The notes under the pieces: generated by a model | Told to the model about the DNA's origin: nothing | Seen by the model: only the letters and a program-made list of their open reading frames with translations | Database searches by the model: none | Made by a program: the position numbers and the translations under genes | Origin: CADCVT01 sp036389485 | GTDB taxonomy: Bacteria > Actinomycetota > Thermoleophilia > Solirubrobacterales > Solirubrobacteraceae | Length of the DNA: 64,000 nucleotides | Direction of reading: 5' to 3' | Assembly (NCBI GenBank): GCA_036389485.1 | Contig: DASVPR010000005.1 | Location: forward strand, 1-64,000 | Shown here: positions 1 through 11,111 of the stretch, piece after piece | Layout of the letters: every line of letters starts with the position of its first letter | How positions within the stretch are numbered: position 1 is the stretch's first letter

Positions 1-279
<279 letters not shown>

Positions 280-326
280 GGTGGCTTTCTCCTTCGGAAA
301 TCTAGAACTCGGGGAAGGTACTGAAA

Positions 327-2441
<2,115 letters not shown>

Positions 2442-2483
2442 GGAACTGTGGGTGGTGGCGTCGGCTCTGTCGGCTGCTGTAGG

Positions 2484-2510
2484 TAAAAAGAACGGGCCCC
2501 ACGGGCCCGC
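2484..2510 (-). terminator. Intrinsic terminator or attenuator in the fusA leader
   Basis: On the minus strand a perfect 7-bp stem CGGGCCC/GGGCCCG with a GTG loop is followed by TTCTTTTTA, the best terminator signature in the window. It lies 43 bases before the fusA ATG and reads toward fusA. A flanking pair TGCTGT (2515-2520) and ACAGCA (2475-2480) could form an outer or competing stem. It may stop read-through from the kinase operon upstream, or act as an attenuator of fusA-tuf. Confidence 0.65.
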
Positions 2511-2597
2511 ACGCACAGCAATCGGTTGCTTCGTGCCCAGCCCTATGTGGTCGAGGTCTCCATTTCCTGCTGAGGGCTTCCCGGGCGGCGCGCACGC

Positions 2598-3128
2598 ATG
2601 AGCGCTCCTCCGCGCGAAGCGACGAACGACTATAGCACCGGATCGCGCCCCTCCCGAGGGGGTCTGCGGGGCCTCTTCGACGGCTCTCCGGCCGGGCGTC
2701 TGGCGCTCGCGGGACTCGCGCTCGTGGCCATCGTCCTGCTCATCGTCAGCACCTTCCTGACCCTCATCTCGATCAGCACCGGCCTGACCACGCTCGAGAC
2801 GCGCACGGGCTACGACCACCACTCGGTGACGATGCTCCTGCTCGGCCTCGCGGCGGTGCCGATGCTGCTCGGCGCGCTGCGCGGCGCGCGCCCGGCGATG
2901 ATCGCGCTCGCGATGATCGGGGTCGTCGTCGTCGTGATCGCGCTGACGGTCGATCTCCCGGACGCGCTGGACGAGGGCCTCTACGGCGAGCGCTACGAGG
3001 GCGCCGAGGCGTCGCCCGGCGCGGGGTTCTTCGTCGAGACGCTCGGCGGCGTGCTGCTGCTGCTCGCGGGCGGCCTGCTGCTCTTCGTGACGCCGACGCG
3101 GAGCGGCGAGAGCGCGGACGCGATCTAG
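2598..3128 (+). CDS. Small four-helix membrane protein, function unknown
   Basis: The 176-residue product has a hydrophilic N-terminus of about 30 residues and four hydrophobic segments, near residues 33-58 (LALAGLALVAIVLLIVST), 77-95, 98-118 and 148-170. The loop between helices 3 and 4 is acidic. I recognise no family motif. It is the only plus-strand gene inside the str region: it diverges from fusA (start codons 156 bases apart) and converges on the Ser/Thr kinase gene with its stop directly abutting the kinase stop. The start is ATG at 2598. A role connected with the kinase is possible from position only. Confidence 0.75.
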   Translation: MSAPPREATNDYSTGSRPSRGGLRGLFDGSPAGRLALAGLALVAIVLLIVSTFLTLISISTGLTTLETRTGYDHHSVTMLLLGLAAVPMLLGALRGARPAMIALAMIGVVVVVIALTVDLPDALDEGLYGERYEGAEASPGAGFFVETLGGVLLLLAGGLLLFVTPTRSGESADAI

Positions 3129-5117
3129 TCAGCGCCGCTCGAAGCGCGTGACCGAGTCCTCGGCGCGGCTGGCGACCCAGACGTAGCGGGCGTCGACGGC
3201 GACGCCCGTCGGGTTCAGGCCGACGGGGATCGGCTGGCCGTCGACGCGGCTCGTGCGCGGGTCGATCTTCACGACGGAGTGGTCGCCGTAGCAGGACACC
3301 CAGATCCCGTCCTCGGTCGCGTCGATGCCGTACGGCTTGCTCGGGACCGCGATCGGCACGGCCTCGCCGCTCTCCGGGTCCACGCGCGCGACGGTGTTGT
3401 CACCGTGGTTGGTGACCCACACGTAGCCGGCGGCGACGTCGACCCGCAGCGGCTTGGGCGCCAGCTCGCGGCGCAGGACGATCCTGCGCTCCTCGGGGTC
3501 GACGCGGAGGAGGTACGGGCGGCGGCGCGCGACGATCCAGATCGCGTCGTCGGTCGCGCGGATGTCGGTGATCCCGGCGGGGACCTCGAGCCGCCCGAGC
3601 TCCTCCCCGCTTCGCGCGTCGTACTCGACGAGGTCGTCGGGGCCGCCGTCGTCCGCGGTCAGCCCGACCCAGACGGCGCCCGCGCGCGCGTCGATCTGCT
3701 TGGGCGTGTCCGCCGTGGCGATCGGGTCCGCGACCGGCTTCCCGTCGGTCGAGCGCAGCCGCGCGACCTGGTGCTGCTCGCCGAGCGTCACCCACAGGAC
3801 GTCGCCCACCACCGCGATGTCCCGCGCGCCCTCGCCGACCACCGGCCCGCGCCGCTCCGACGCCGCCGCCGCGCCGACCCGCCCCAGCCGCCGGTCCTCC
3901 GCGCTCGTCACCCACGCGTTCCCGCCCGCGATGCGGATGGTGTTGGGCTGGTCGCCCACCGGTATCACGTGCGTCACGCGGTCGAGCGGCCGCACGACCC
4001 GCGAGTCGATCCGTCCGCTGCCTCCGTCGCCCCCACTCACCAGCCCGAGCACGAGCACGATCAGGAGAGCGACGAGGAGGAGCCCGCCGCCGACGAGCGA
4101 CCCCACGAGGAGCGAGCGGCGCCGCCCCTCCACCGCGCGCCCTCGTGCGGAGCGCCCGGCGCCGAGCCGCCCGTCCGGCGTGCGACCTCGCGCGGAGCGC
4201 CCGGCCTCGAGCCACCCCTCCACCGCGGGCCTCCGGGCGGGCCCACCGCGGCGGCCCGGCCGTCCCGCGCCGGCCGTCGCCGGCGCCCCTTCGCCCGCCT
4301 CCGCCGCGGCGACCGCCGCCCGCCCCAGGTCTCCCGCGGATTGGAAGCGATCCTCGGGGTCCTTCGCGAGGGCCGTGCGGATCACGCCGTCGAAGGCCGC
4401 GGGGACGCCTTCCGCGGAGGGGCGCGGCGGGTCGGCGTGGACGTGGGCCCACAGGCGCGCCTCGTCGGCGTCGCGCGGGTAGGGGACGCGGCCGGTCAGG
4501 GCGTAGAAGAGGACGCACCCGAGGGCGTACACGTCCGCGCGCGCGTCGACGACCGTCCCCTGGATCTGCTCGGGCGCGACGTAGTCGAGCGTCCCGACCC
4601 AGCCCCCGGTCCGCGTCAGCCCGGCGTCGGACACCGCGTGGCGCGCGAGGCCGAAGTCGCTGAGGTAGGCGTGGTCGCCGGCGCCGATGAGGATGTTCGC
4701 GGGCTTGACGTCGCGGTGGACGAGCCCGGCCTCGTGCGCGCCGTCGAGCGCGTCGCCGACCTGCGCGACGAGCCGCGCCGCCACCGCCGGCTCCAGTCCG
4801 CCGTCGCGCCGCACGCGCTCCCGCAGGTCCTCGCCGGGCACCAGCCGCATGACGATGTACGCGACACCGCCCTCCTCGCCCGCCGAGTAGATCGGGACGA
4901 CGTTCGGGTGCTCGATCGCCGCCGCCGCCCGCGACTCGCGCACGAACCGCGCCCGCATGGCCGCGTCGCCGAGCAGCTCCGACGCGATGACCTTCAGCGC
5001 GACCGAGCGGCCGAGCGCGGGGTCCGTCGCCCGGTACACGACCCCCATCCCACCCCGCCCGGCGACCCCCTCGATGCGCAGGCCGGCGAACACGCTTCCG
5101 GGGGTGAGGTCCGCCAC
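3129..5117 (-). CDS. Membrane Ser/Thr protein kinase with extracellular YVTN-like beta-propeller
   Basis: This 662-residue protein has a Hanks-type kinase domain at residues 10-270: glycine loop GVAGRGGMG, Lys42 in VALK, HRDVKPAN with catalytic Asp136, DFG at 154-156 and APE at 181-183, so it should be active. A basic, repetitive linker (GRSARGR occurs twice) leads to one transmembrane helix at about 335-360. Residues 370-662 form repeated blades of the type VWVT/DRVDPESGE found in Vgb/YVTN propellers and should lie outside the membrane as a sensor. The start is GTG at 5117. It follows the secreted propeller-like gene by 10 bases and is probably cotranscribed with rpsL-rpsG. The propeller replaces the PASTA repeats of PknB-type kinases. 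Its ligand is unknown. Confidence 0.92.
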   Translation of the reverse strand: MADLTPGSVFAGLRIEGVAGRGGMGVVYRATDPALGRSVALKVIASELLGDAAMRARFVRESRAAAAIEHPNVVPIYSAGEEGGVAYIVMRLVPGEDLRERVRRDGGLEPAVAARLVAQVGDALDGAHEAGLVHRDVKPANILIGAGDHAYLSDFGLARHAVSDAGLTRTGGWVGTLDYVAPEQIQGTVVDARADVYALGCVLFYALTGRVPYPRDADEARLWAHVHADPPRPSAEGVPAAFDGVIRTALAKDPEDRFQSAGDLGRAAVAAAEAGEGAPATAGAGRPGRRGGPARRPAVEGWLEAGRSARGRTPDGRLGAGRSARGRAVEGRRRSLLVGSLVGGGLLLVALLIVLVLGLVSGGDGGSGRIDSRVVRPLDRVTHVIPVGDQPNTIRIAGGNAWVTSAEDRRLGRVGAAAASERRGPVVGEGARDIAVVGDVLWVTLGEQHQVARLRSTDGKPVADPIATADTPKQIDARAGAVWVGLTADDGGPDDLVEYDARSGEELGRLEVPAGITDIRATDDAIWIVARRRPYLLRVDPEERRIVLRRELAPKPLRVDVAAGYVWVTNHGDNTVARVDPESGEAVPIAVPSKPYGIDATEDGIWVSCYGDHSVVKIDPRTSRVDGQPIPVGLNPTGVAVDARYVWVASRAEDSVTRFERR

Positions 5118-5127
5118 CGCCGGGTTC

Positions 5128-6147
5128 CTAGCCGCTCGGTCCGCCGGGCGTCAAGCGGGTGGCGAGCACCTGCGTCCGCGTCCGCCATGCGAGCAGGCCG
5201 CCGCTCGCGTCGAACGCGCTGATCGTCGTGAAGCGCGGCGTCAGCGGCCGTGGGGCGCGGCCGGGCCGGACGCGCACGATGCGGCCGCCCTGCACGATCA
5301 GCGGCGCGCCGCCGGCGAACCGGACCGCGTAGCCCTGAGGCCGTGCGCGCACGCGCCGCAACCGCTTCGCCCCGCGCGGCACGAGCGCCAGCTTCAACCG
5401 GTCGAAGCCGTAGACGAGCGCGAGCGTCCCGTCCGGCCGCAGCGCCGCCGCGATCTCGATCGCATCGGCCGCCACCGCGATCCGCGTGACCGCGCGCCAC
5501 GTGCGCGCGTCGCGAACGGTCACCCGCGTCCGGTCGTACTCGCTGCGCTGGCGGAACGTGGCGATCCAGCGTCCCGCCGCGACCATCATCATCGTGTCGC
5601 GGTCGAGGCGGCGGGAGCCGAGCGCGCCGGTCGTCAGGTCGCGCGTGACGAGGCGCACCGGCGGCCGGCGGCCGGAGCCGCGGTGCACGAGCGCTACGAG
5701 CCTGCGGTCCGCGATGGCGACGTCGCCGGCCGTCTCCCCGTCGCGGAGCGGCACCGGGGGGAGCTCCGGCCGCGGCGGCCCCGACCACAGGCCACTCCGG
5801 AGGACCCGCACGGTCTCCTCGGTCCGGAAGTAGTCGGTCAGCGTCGCCGCGACGAACCCTCCGCCCGCCGCGACCCACCCTAGCTGCTCGACGCCCGACC
5901 CCGCCGGCTGCGGCCCGCGGAGCAGCACCTGCTCCGGCGCACCCGGCGCCGCCGCCACAACGTCTGCGGGCGTCCCGAACCGCTCGGAGAGCCGCAGCCA
6001 GAACACCTTGCCGCGATCGACGGCGAGCGCCGGCAGAGGCTCGGCTCCCGCGTCGCCGACGACGACGGGCGCCGCGAAGGCGGGAGGGACCGAGAGGAGT
6101 GAAGCGGCGAGCGCCGGGAGGACCGCTCTACCAGCGGTAGTGCGCAA
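5128..6147 (-). CDS. Secreted beta-propeller-like protein
   Basis: The 339-residue product begins with a clear signal peptide (AVLPALAASLLSVPPAFA) and continues as short beta-rich repeats with many Arg and Gly residues, resembling a degenerate propeller. I do not recognise the family. The most likely start is TTG at 6147, which overlaps the end of rpsG by 20 bases and suggests translational coupling. The next gene, 10 bases downstream, encodes a kinase with an extracellular propeller, so the two proteins may work together at the cell surface. It is unusual to find a secreted protein inside the str operon. Confidence 0.7.
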   Translation of the reverse strand: MRTTAGRAVLPALAASLLSVPPAFAAPVVVGDAGAEPLPALAVDRGKVFWLRLSERFGTPADVVAAAPGAPEQVLLRGPQPAGSGVEQLGWVAAGGGFVAATLTDYFRTEETVRVLRSGLWSGPPRPELPPVPLRDGETAGDVAIADRRLVALVHRGSGRRPPVRLVTRDLTTGALGSRRLDRDTMMMVAAGRWIATFRQRSEYDRTRVTVRDARTWRAVTRIAVAADAIEIAAALRPDGTLALVYGFDRLKLALVPRGAKRLRRVRARPQGYAVRFAGGAPLIVQGGRIVRVRPGRAPRPLTPRFTTISAFDASGGLLAWRTRTQVLATRLTPGGPSG

Positions 6148-6598
6148 ACGCCTTGTTGGCCTGCGCCATGCGGTAGATGTCGTCCTTGCGCTTGTACGCG
6201 CCGCCCTGCTGGTTCTGCGCGTCGAGCAGCTCGTTCGCGAGGCGCTGCGCCATCGTCTTCTCGCGGCGCTGGCGGGCGAACTCGACGAGCCATCGGACCG
6301 CGAGCGTGCGGGCGCGGCGGGCGGGCACCTCGACCGGCACCTGGTAGGTCGCGCCGCCGACGCGGCGGGAGCGGACCTCGAGGACAGGGGTCAACGTCTT
6401 GATCGACTGGTCGAGGACCTCGACCGGGTCCTTGCCGGTCCGCTCGCCGAGGATCGACAGCGCGTCGTACACGATCCGCTCGGCGGTCGACTTCTTGCCG
6501 TCGAGCATGACCTTGTTGATGACCTGTGTGACCAGGCGCGACCGGTGGACGGGGTCCGGCTCGATGGGCCGGATCTGGGCTGCGGCTCGGCGGGGCAT
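6128..6598 (-). CDS. rpsG: 30S ribosomal protein S7
   Basis: S7 binds the 3' major domain of 16S rRNA and contacts tRNA in the exit site. The 156-residue product has the family length and begins MPRRAAAQIRPIEPDPVHRS, followed by typical S7 blocks such as VNKVMLDGKK-like NKVMLDGKKST, ALSILGERTG, RRVGGATYQVPVEV and a C-terminus ending NKAFAHYRW. It lies four bases downstream of rpsL, the normal rpsL-rpsG pair. The start ATG is at 6598. Confidence 0.98.
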   Translation of the reverse strand: MPRRAAAQIRPIEPDPVHRSRLVTQVINKVMLDGKKSTAERIVYDALSILGERTGKDPVEVLDQSIKTLTPVLEVRSRRVGGATYQVPVEVPARRARTLAVRWLVEFARQRREKTMAQRLANELLDAQNQQGGAYKRKDDIYRMAQANKAFAHYRW

Positions 6599-6602
6599 CC
6601 GG

Positions 6603-6998
6603 CTACTTCTTCTTCACGCCGTACTGCGAACGGGCCTTCTTGCGGTCGCTCACGCCGGCGGCGTCGAGCGTGCCGCGCCCGACCTTGTAGCGCACGCCCG
6701 GCAGGTCCTTGACGCGGCCGCCGCGCACGAGCACGACCGAGTGCTCCTGCAGGTTGTGGCCCTCGCCCGGGATGTACGCGGTGACCTCGATGCCGCCGGA
6801 GATCCGGACGCGCGCGACCTTGCGCAGCGCGGAGTTCGGCTTCTTCGGCGTCGTCGTGTACACGCGCGTGCAGACGCCCCGCCGCTGCGGAGCGGCGACC
6901 TTCTTCTTGCGACCCTTGCCCGACTTCAGGCCGGGCGTCGCGAGCTTCTTGGTCTTCGGGTGGCGACCCTTGCGGATCAGCTGAGAGGTCGTCGGCAT
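6603..6998 (-). CDS. rpsL: 30S ribosomal protein S12
   Basis: S12 sits at the decoding centre. The 131-residue product begins MPTTSQLIRKGRHPKTKKL and keeps the conserved TTPKKPNSALRKVARVR and GGRVKDLPGVRYK blocks. Both lysines whose mutation gives streptomycin resistance are present, so the sequence is of the sensitive type. The start ATG is at 6998, only 24 bases after the stop of the alanine dehydrogenase gene, so rpsL may be read in part from the metabolic genes upstream; no clear promoter is visible in the gap. Confidence 0.98.
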   Translation of the reverse strand: MPTTSQLIRKGRHPKTKKLATPGLKSGKGRKKKVAAPQRRGVCTRVYTTTPKKPNSALRKVARVRISGGIEVTAYIPGEGHNLQEHSVVLVRGGRVKDLPGVRYKVGRGTLDAAGVSDRKKARSQYGVKKK

Positions 6999-7022
6999 GC
7001 GGCGGGGAAGCCTAGCAGCGGT

Positions 7023-8153
7023 CTATGCCACCGGGACGGCCTGCAATGCCTGCTCGGGCGGCGTCCACTCGAGGCCCTGGTCGCGCGCGACGGGCTCGTA
7101 CGTCAGCCGCCCGGCGGCGGCGTTCAGGCCCTTCATGAAGCCGGGGTCGGAGGACAGCGCGTCGTGGACCCCGCGGTTCGCGAGCTTCAGCACGTACGGC
7201 ATCGTCGCGTTCGTCAGCGCGTAGGTCGACGTCGCCGGCACCGCCCCCGGCATGTTGGCCACGCAGTAGTGCGTGATGCCGTCGACCTCGTAGGTCGGGT
7301 CCGAGTGGGTCGTCGGCCGCGAGGTCTCGAAGCAGCCGCCCTGGTCGATGGCGACATCGACGAGCACCGCGTTGCGCTTCATGAGCCGGAGCTGCTCGCG
7401 CGTGATGACGTGCGGCGCCCGCGCGCCGTGCACGAGCACCGCGCCGATGACGAGGTCCATCTCCGGCAGGCGCTGCTCGATCTCGAGCGTCGAGGAGAAC
7501 ACGGTGGACGCGCGGTAGCCGAGCAGGTGCTCGAGCTCGCGGAGGCGGTCGATGTTGCGGTCGTAGACGTAGACCTCGGCCTGCATGCCGATCGCGATGA
7601 ACGCCGCGTTCATCCCGACGACGCCCCCGCCGATCACCATCACCTTCCCGGCCGCGACGCCCGGCGCGCCGCCGAGCAGCACGCCGCGCCCGCCGAACGG
7701 CCGCTCGAGGTAGAACGCGCCCGCCTGCGTCGCGAGCTTCCCCGCCACCTCGCTCATCGGCGCCAGCAGCGGGAGCCGCCCCTCGGCGTCCTCGACGGTC
7801 TCGTACGCGATGCACGTCGCGCCGGACTCCATGAGGCCGCGGGACAGGTCCGGCACCGGCGCCAGGTGCAGGTACGTGAACAGCGTGTGGTGCGGGCGCA
7901 GCAGCTCGACCTCGGGCGGCTGGGGCTCCTTGACGCCGAGGATCAGCTCGCCCTCGCCGAAGACCGACTCGGCGTCGGGCAGGATCCGCGCGCCCTGCGC
8001 CTCGTAGTCGGCGTCGGTGATCGTCGAGCCCTCGCCCGCGCCGCTCTGCACGAAGACCTCGTGGCCGTTGTCGGTCAGCTCGCGGACGCCGGAGGGCGTG
8101 ATCGCGACGCGGTACTCGTCCGGCTTGATCTCGGTGGGGACGCCGACCTTCAC
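7023..8153 (-). CDS. ald: Alanine dehydrogenase
   Basis: Alanine dehydrogenase interconverts L-alanine and pyruvate plus ammonia with NAD. The 376-residue product begins MKVGVPTEIKPDEYRVAITP, has the N-terminal block with FTYLHLAP, the nucleotide-binding glycine motif VIGGGVVGMNAA, and family blocks VLVDVAIDQGGCFETSRPTT and HYCVANMPGAVPATST. Length matches the family (about 370). The GTG start at 8153 overlaps the stop of the upstream aminotransferase gene (GTGA), showing translational coupling. Together the pair can remove amino groups: the transaminase makes alanine and this enzyme recycles pyruvate and frees ammonia. Confidence 0.95.
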   Translation of the reverse strand: MKVGVPTEIKPDEYRVAITPSGVRELTDNGHEVFVQSGAGEGSTITDADYEAQGARILPDAESVFGEGELILGVKEPQPPEVELLRPHHTLFTYLHLAPVPDLSRGLMESGATCIAYETVEDAEGRLPLLAPMSEVAGKLATQAGAFYLERPFGGRGVLLGGAPGVAAGKVMVIGGGVVGMNAAFIAIGMQAEVYVYDRNIDRLRELEHLLGYRASTVFSSTLEIEQRLPEMDLVIGAVLVHGARAPHVITREQLRLMKRNAVLVDVAIDQGGCFETSRPTTHSDPTYEVDGITHYCVANMPGAVPATSTYALTNATMPYVLKLANRGVHDALSSDPGFMKGLNAAAGRLTYEPVARDQGLEWTPPEQALQAVPVA

Positions 8154-9523
8154 GACGCGATCCTCGTCGCGGCCTCCTCGAGCACCGGGCGCAGGATCCC
8201 CTCGATCTCCTCGAAGTGCTCCGGCCCGGCGATGAGAGGCGGCGAGAGCTGGATGACCGGGTCGCCGCGGTCGTCGGCCCGGCAGATCAGCCCGGCATCG
8301 TAGAGCTGGCCGGAGAGGAACTCGCGCAGCAGCCACTCCGACTCGTCGTCGTCGAAGCTCGCCTTCGTCTCGCGGTCCTTGACCAGCTCGATCGCGTGGA
8401 AGTACCCCGCGCCGCGGACGTCGCCGACGATCGGGATGTCGCGCAGCGAGTCGAGCATGCCGCGGAACGCCGACTCGTTGGCGCGGACGTTCTCGAGGAC
8501 GCCCTCGTGCTCCATCGCGTCGATGTTCGCCAGCGCGATCGCGCACGACATCGGGTGCCCGGCGAACGTCAGCCCGTGCAGGAACGACGCGTTGCCGTCG
8601 AGGAACGGCTCGGCGATGCGGTCGGAGAAGATCACGGCGCCGAGCGGGGCGTACGCGCTCGTGATGCCCTTCGCCGTCGTGATGATGTCCGGCTGGTAGT
8701 CGTAGCGCTCGGCGCCGAACCACGTCCCGAGGCGGCCCCACGAGCAGATGACCTCGTCGGAGACCATCAGCACGTCGTACTCGTCGCAGATCTCGCGGAT
8801 GCGCTGGAAGTAGCCGGGCGGCGGCGTGAAGCAGCCGCCGGCGTTCTGCACCGGCTCCATGATCACCGCGGCGACGGTCTCCGGCCCCTCGAACTCGATC
8901 CGCTCGGCGACCGCGTCGGCCAGCATCTCGGCGCCGTAGCCGGGCTTCAGCCGGTAGAGGTTCGTGTTCGGGACGTGGCAGCCGCCGGGCACGAAGGGCT
9001 CGAACGGCGCGCGCAGCGCCGGGATCCCCGTCGCTGAGAGCGCGCCGAGCGTCGTGCCGTGGTACGCGATCTCCCGGGCGATGACCTTCGTCTTGTTCGG
9101 GTTGCCGGTGAGCTTGTGGTACTGGCGGGCGAGCTTGAGCGTGCTCTCGACCGCCTCGCTGCCGCTGTTGGTGAAGAAGACGCGGTTGAGCTCGCCCGGC
9201 GCGAGGCCCGCGACGCGCGCGGCCAGCTCGATCGACGGCGGGTGAGCGTAGGACCAGTTCGTGAAGAACCCGAGCTCCTTGGCCTGCTCGGCGCCCGCCA
9301 TCGCGATGTCGTGGCGCCCGTGGCCGATGTTCACGCAGAACAGGGCGCTCAGGCCGTCGAAGTACCGCTTGCCGTGCTCGTCCCACACGTGGCAGCCCTC
9401 GCCGCGGACGATGACCGGGATCTCCGCGCCGTCCGAGTACGCGCCCATGCGGCTGAAGTGCAGCCACAGGTGGCGCTGGGCGAGTTGCTGCAGGGACGCC
9501 GCGCGCTGCTCTGTCGTGGCCAT
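8150..9523 (-). CDS. Class III aminotransferase (omega-amino acid:pyruvate type)
   Basis: This 457-residue PLP enzyme belongs to the class III aminotransferases. It starts at ATG 9523 (MATTEQRAASLQQLAQRHLW), has the family beginning WDEHGKRYFDGLSALFCVNIGH, the FFTNSGSEAVESTLKLAR phosphate-binding block, VSDEVICSWGRLG with the PLP-contacting Asp, and the lysine region TTAKGITSAYAPLGAV. Coupling to alanine dehydrogenase suggests that pyruvate is the amino acceptor, as in beta-alanine-, taurine- or putrescine-pyruvate aminotransferases. The amino donor cannot be decided from sequence. The transporter gene 26 bases upstream may supply the substrate. Confidence 0.92.
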   Translation of the reverse strand: MATTEQRAASLQQLAQRHLWLHFSRMGAYSDGAEIPVIVRGEGCHVWDEHGKRYFDGLSALFCVNIGHGRHDIAMAGAEQAKELGFFTNWSYAHPPSIELAARVAGLAPGELNRVFFTNSGSEAVESTLKLARQYHKLTGNPNKTKVIAREIAYHGTTLGALSATGIPALRAPFEPFVPGGCHVPNTNLYRLKPGYGAEMLADAVAERIEFEGPETVAAVIMEPVQNAGGCFTPPPGYFQRIREICDEYDVLMVSDEVICSWGRLGTWFGAERYDYQPDIITTAKGITSAYAPLGAVIFSDRIAEPFLDGNASFLHGLTFAGHPMSCAIALANIDAMEHEGVLENVRANESAFRGMLDSLRDIPIVGDVRGAGYFHAIELVKDRETKASFDDDESEWLLREFLSGQLYDAGLICRADDRGDPVIQLSPPLIAGPEHFEEIEGILRPVLEEAATRIAS

Positions 9524-9549
9524 GCGGCCACGATACTGCCGACCGCGTA

Positions 9550-10437
9550 CTAGGCGGTGGCGGAGGCGGAGGTGCTCTGCGCGGCGCGGACCGGCGCCGG
9601 CATGAGCGCCGAGGCGACGATCACCATCACGAAGGCCGTCGCCTGGACGGCGATGCCGAGCGCGTCGGACGGCATCGGGTCGCCGAAGACGATGATCCCG
9701 CCCGCGATGCAGGAGATGTTCGCGGCGGTGCCGGTGATGGCGATGACCGGGACCGCGTCGCCGTCCTGCAGCGAGCGGGCGCTCGCGTAGAAGGCGGTGA
9801 CCGAGCCGGCGATCGCGATGAGCAGCCACGGGCTGAGCAGGACGCCCAGCAGGCCCTCGTCGCCGACGATCCCCGTCAGCGCCTTGACGCCGACGTTGCA
9901 GACCCCGAAGAGGATGCCGCTGGCGGCCGCGAGCATCACGCCGTGGTGCTCGTCCTTGCCGCCGATGTGCTTGCCCATGATGAGCAGCGTGCCGACGGCG
10001 AAGAGGCCGGCCTCGAAGGCGATCATGGCCGGCAGGGAGAAGCTGGAGTGCGAGCCGTCGCTGCCCGGGAGCGTGACGCCGAGCAGGATCAGGCCGCAGG
10101 CGGTGAGCGCGAGGCCCCACCACTGACGCGGCCCCACCTCGAGGCCGAAGATGCGCTCCGCCATCACGGCGAGCAGCGCGACGCCGCCGGCGAGGACGGC
10201 CTGGACCACGCTGAGCGGCGCCAGCGAGATCGCCGCGACGTGGACGGCCCACGCGGCCGCGCCGACGATCATCCCGAGCGCGAACCACTTCGAGCTCCAC
10301 AGCGACTTCGCCGTGCGGAACGGGTGCTTGATGTCCACGACGCACGCCTCGCACGCCCCGCGGTGCTTGAAGAAGAACGCGAGGTTCGAAGCGACGGCGC
10401 AGAGGAGCGCCAGGAAGATGCCCAGGTAGAGGCTCAT
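9550..10437 (-). CDS. DMT-superfamily membrane transporter (EamA/NIPA-like)
   Basis: The 295-residue protein has nine or ten hydrophobic helices arranged as two related halves, typical of drug/metabolite transporters and of NIPA-like magnesium transporters. The first helix is followed by a short cytoplasmic stretch with two Cys (RGACEAC). The motif SVVQAVLAGGVALLAVMAER in the first half and the Gly-rich helices in the second half fit EamA-type domains. It begins at ATG 10437 and precedes the aminotransferase gene by 26 bases on the same strand, so it may import an amino donor or export a product. The substrate is unknown. Confidence 0.8.
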   Translation of the reverse strand: MSLYLGIFLALLCAVASNLAFFFKHRGACEACVVDIKHPFRTAKSLWSSKWFALGMIVGAAAWAVHVAAISLAPLSVVQAVLAGGVALLAVMAERIFGLEVGPRQWWGLALTACGLILLGVTLPGSDGSHSSFSLPAMIAFEAGLFAVGTLLIMGKHIGGKDEHHGVMLAAASGILFGVCNVGVKALTGIVGDEGLLGVLLSPWLLIAIAGSVTAFYASARSLQDGDAVPVIAITGTAANISCIAGGIIVFGDPMPSDALGIAVQATAFVMVIVASALMPAPVRAAQSTSASATA

Positions 10438-10604
10438 GTGATCAGGTACAACGCGACCGGCCGATGAGAACTTGCGGTTCCGACGGCGCCCAAGCCATCG
10501 GCACCCCCGGCGCTCGCCTTGATGCCGCGGGTCTTCCCCTGGACCCTAGTCGTCCAACCTAAAGATCGATCTCGCTGGGTGGAAGTCGGCACAGTTCTGT
10601 GGGA

Positions 10605-11111
10605 ATGCAGGAGAAACCGGTGCTCTACGTCGACGTCGACGGCGTCATCTCGTTGTGGGGGTTCGACCCGAACGAACGTCCACCCGGCGCGTTCACCGTG
10701 GTCGACGGCATCCCGCACTTCCTTTCGTCCGAGGCGGGCGGGCACCTGCTCGACCTGAGCAGGACGTTCGATCTCGTGTGGTGCACGGGCTGGGAGGAGA
10801 AGGCGAACGAGCACCTCGTCCCGGCCCTCGGACTAGGTACTCCCCTGCCCTTCCTCGGTTTCGACCGGTTCCGTGGCCCCGGTCACACGACGCCGGGGCA
10901 TTGGAAGCTGCCGGCGGTCTCCGAGCACGCGTCGAATCGCCCGATCGCGTGGGTCGATGATGCCTTCAATGCCGCCTGCCGGGACTGGGCCGCTGCGCGC
11001 TCCGCCCCGACGCTGCTCGTCGAGACGTCTCCCCGCTCCGGCCTGCTCGCGTCGCACGCTGCGCGCCTCCGCGATTGGGCGCGGTCGCTCAGTCTCCCGG
11101 CGACGGGTTGA
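10605..11111 (+). CDS. HAD-like protein
   Basis: The product of about 168 residues begins MQEKPVLYVDVDGVISLWGF; DVDGV is HAD motif I with the nucleophile and acid/base aspartates. The block DLVWCTGWEEKANEHLVPAL resembles motif II with Thr, KLPAV supplies the motif III lysine and AWVDDAF the motif IV aspartates. The layout resembles small stand-alone HAD proteins related to the HAD module of multi-domain RNA repair proteins, but I cannot assign a substrate. A GTG two codons upstream (10599) is an alternative start. The gene stands alone on the plus strand and its last 23 bases overlap the end of the convergent giant repeat gene. Confidence 0.8.
   Translation: MQEKPVLYVDVDGVISLWGFDPNERPPGAFTVVDGIPHFLSSEAGGHLLDLSRTFDLVWCTGWEEKANEHLVPALGLGTPLPFLGFDRFRGPGHTTPGHWKLPAVSEHASNRPIAWVDDAFNAACRDWAAARSAPTLLVETSPRSGLLASHAARLRDWARSLSLPATG

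Noticed and set aside
10438..10598. Possible RNA element or extra small gene between the DMT transporter and the HAD gene
   Set aside because: A minus-strand frame through this region overlaps the HAD gene and has no family features; no stable conserved structure was evident.
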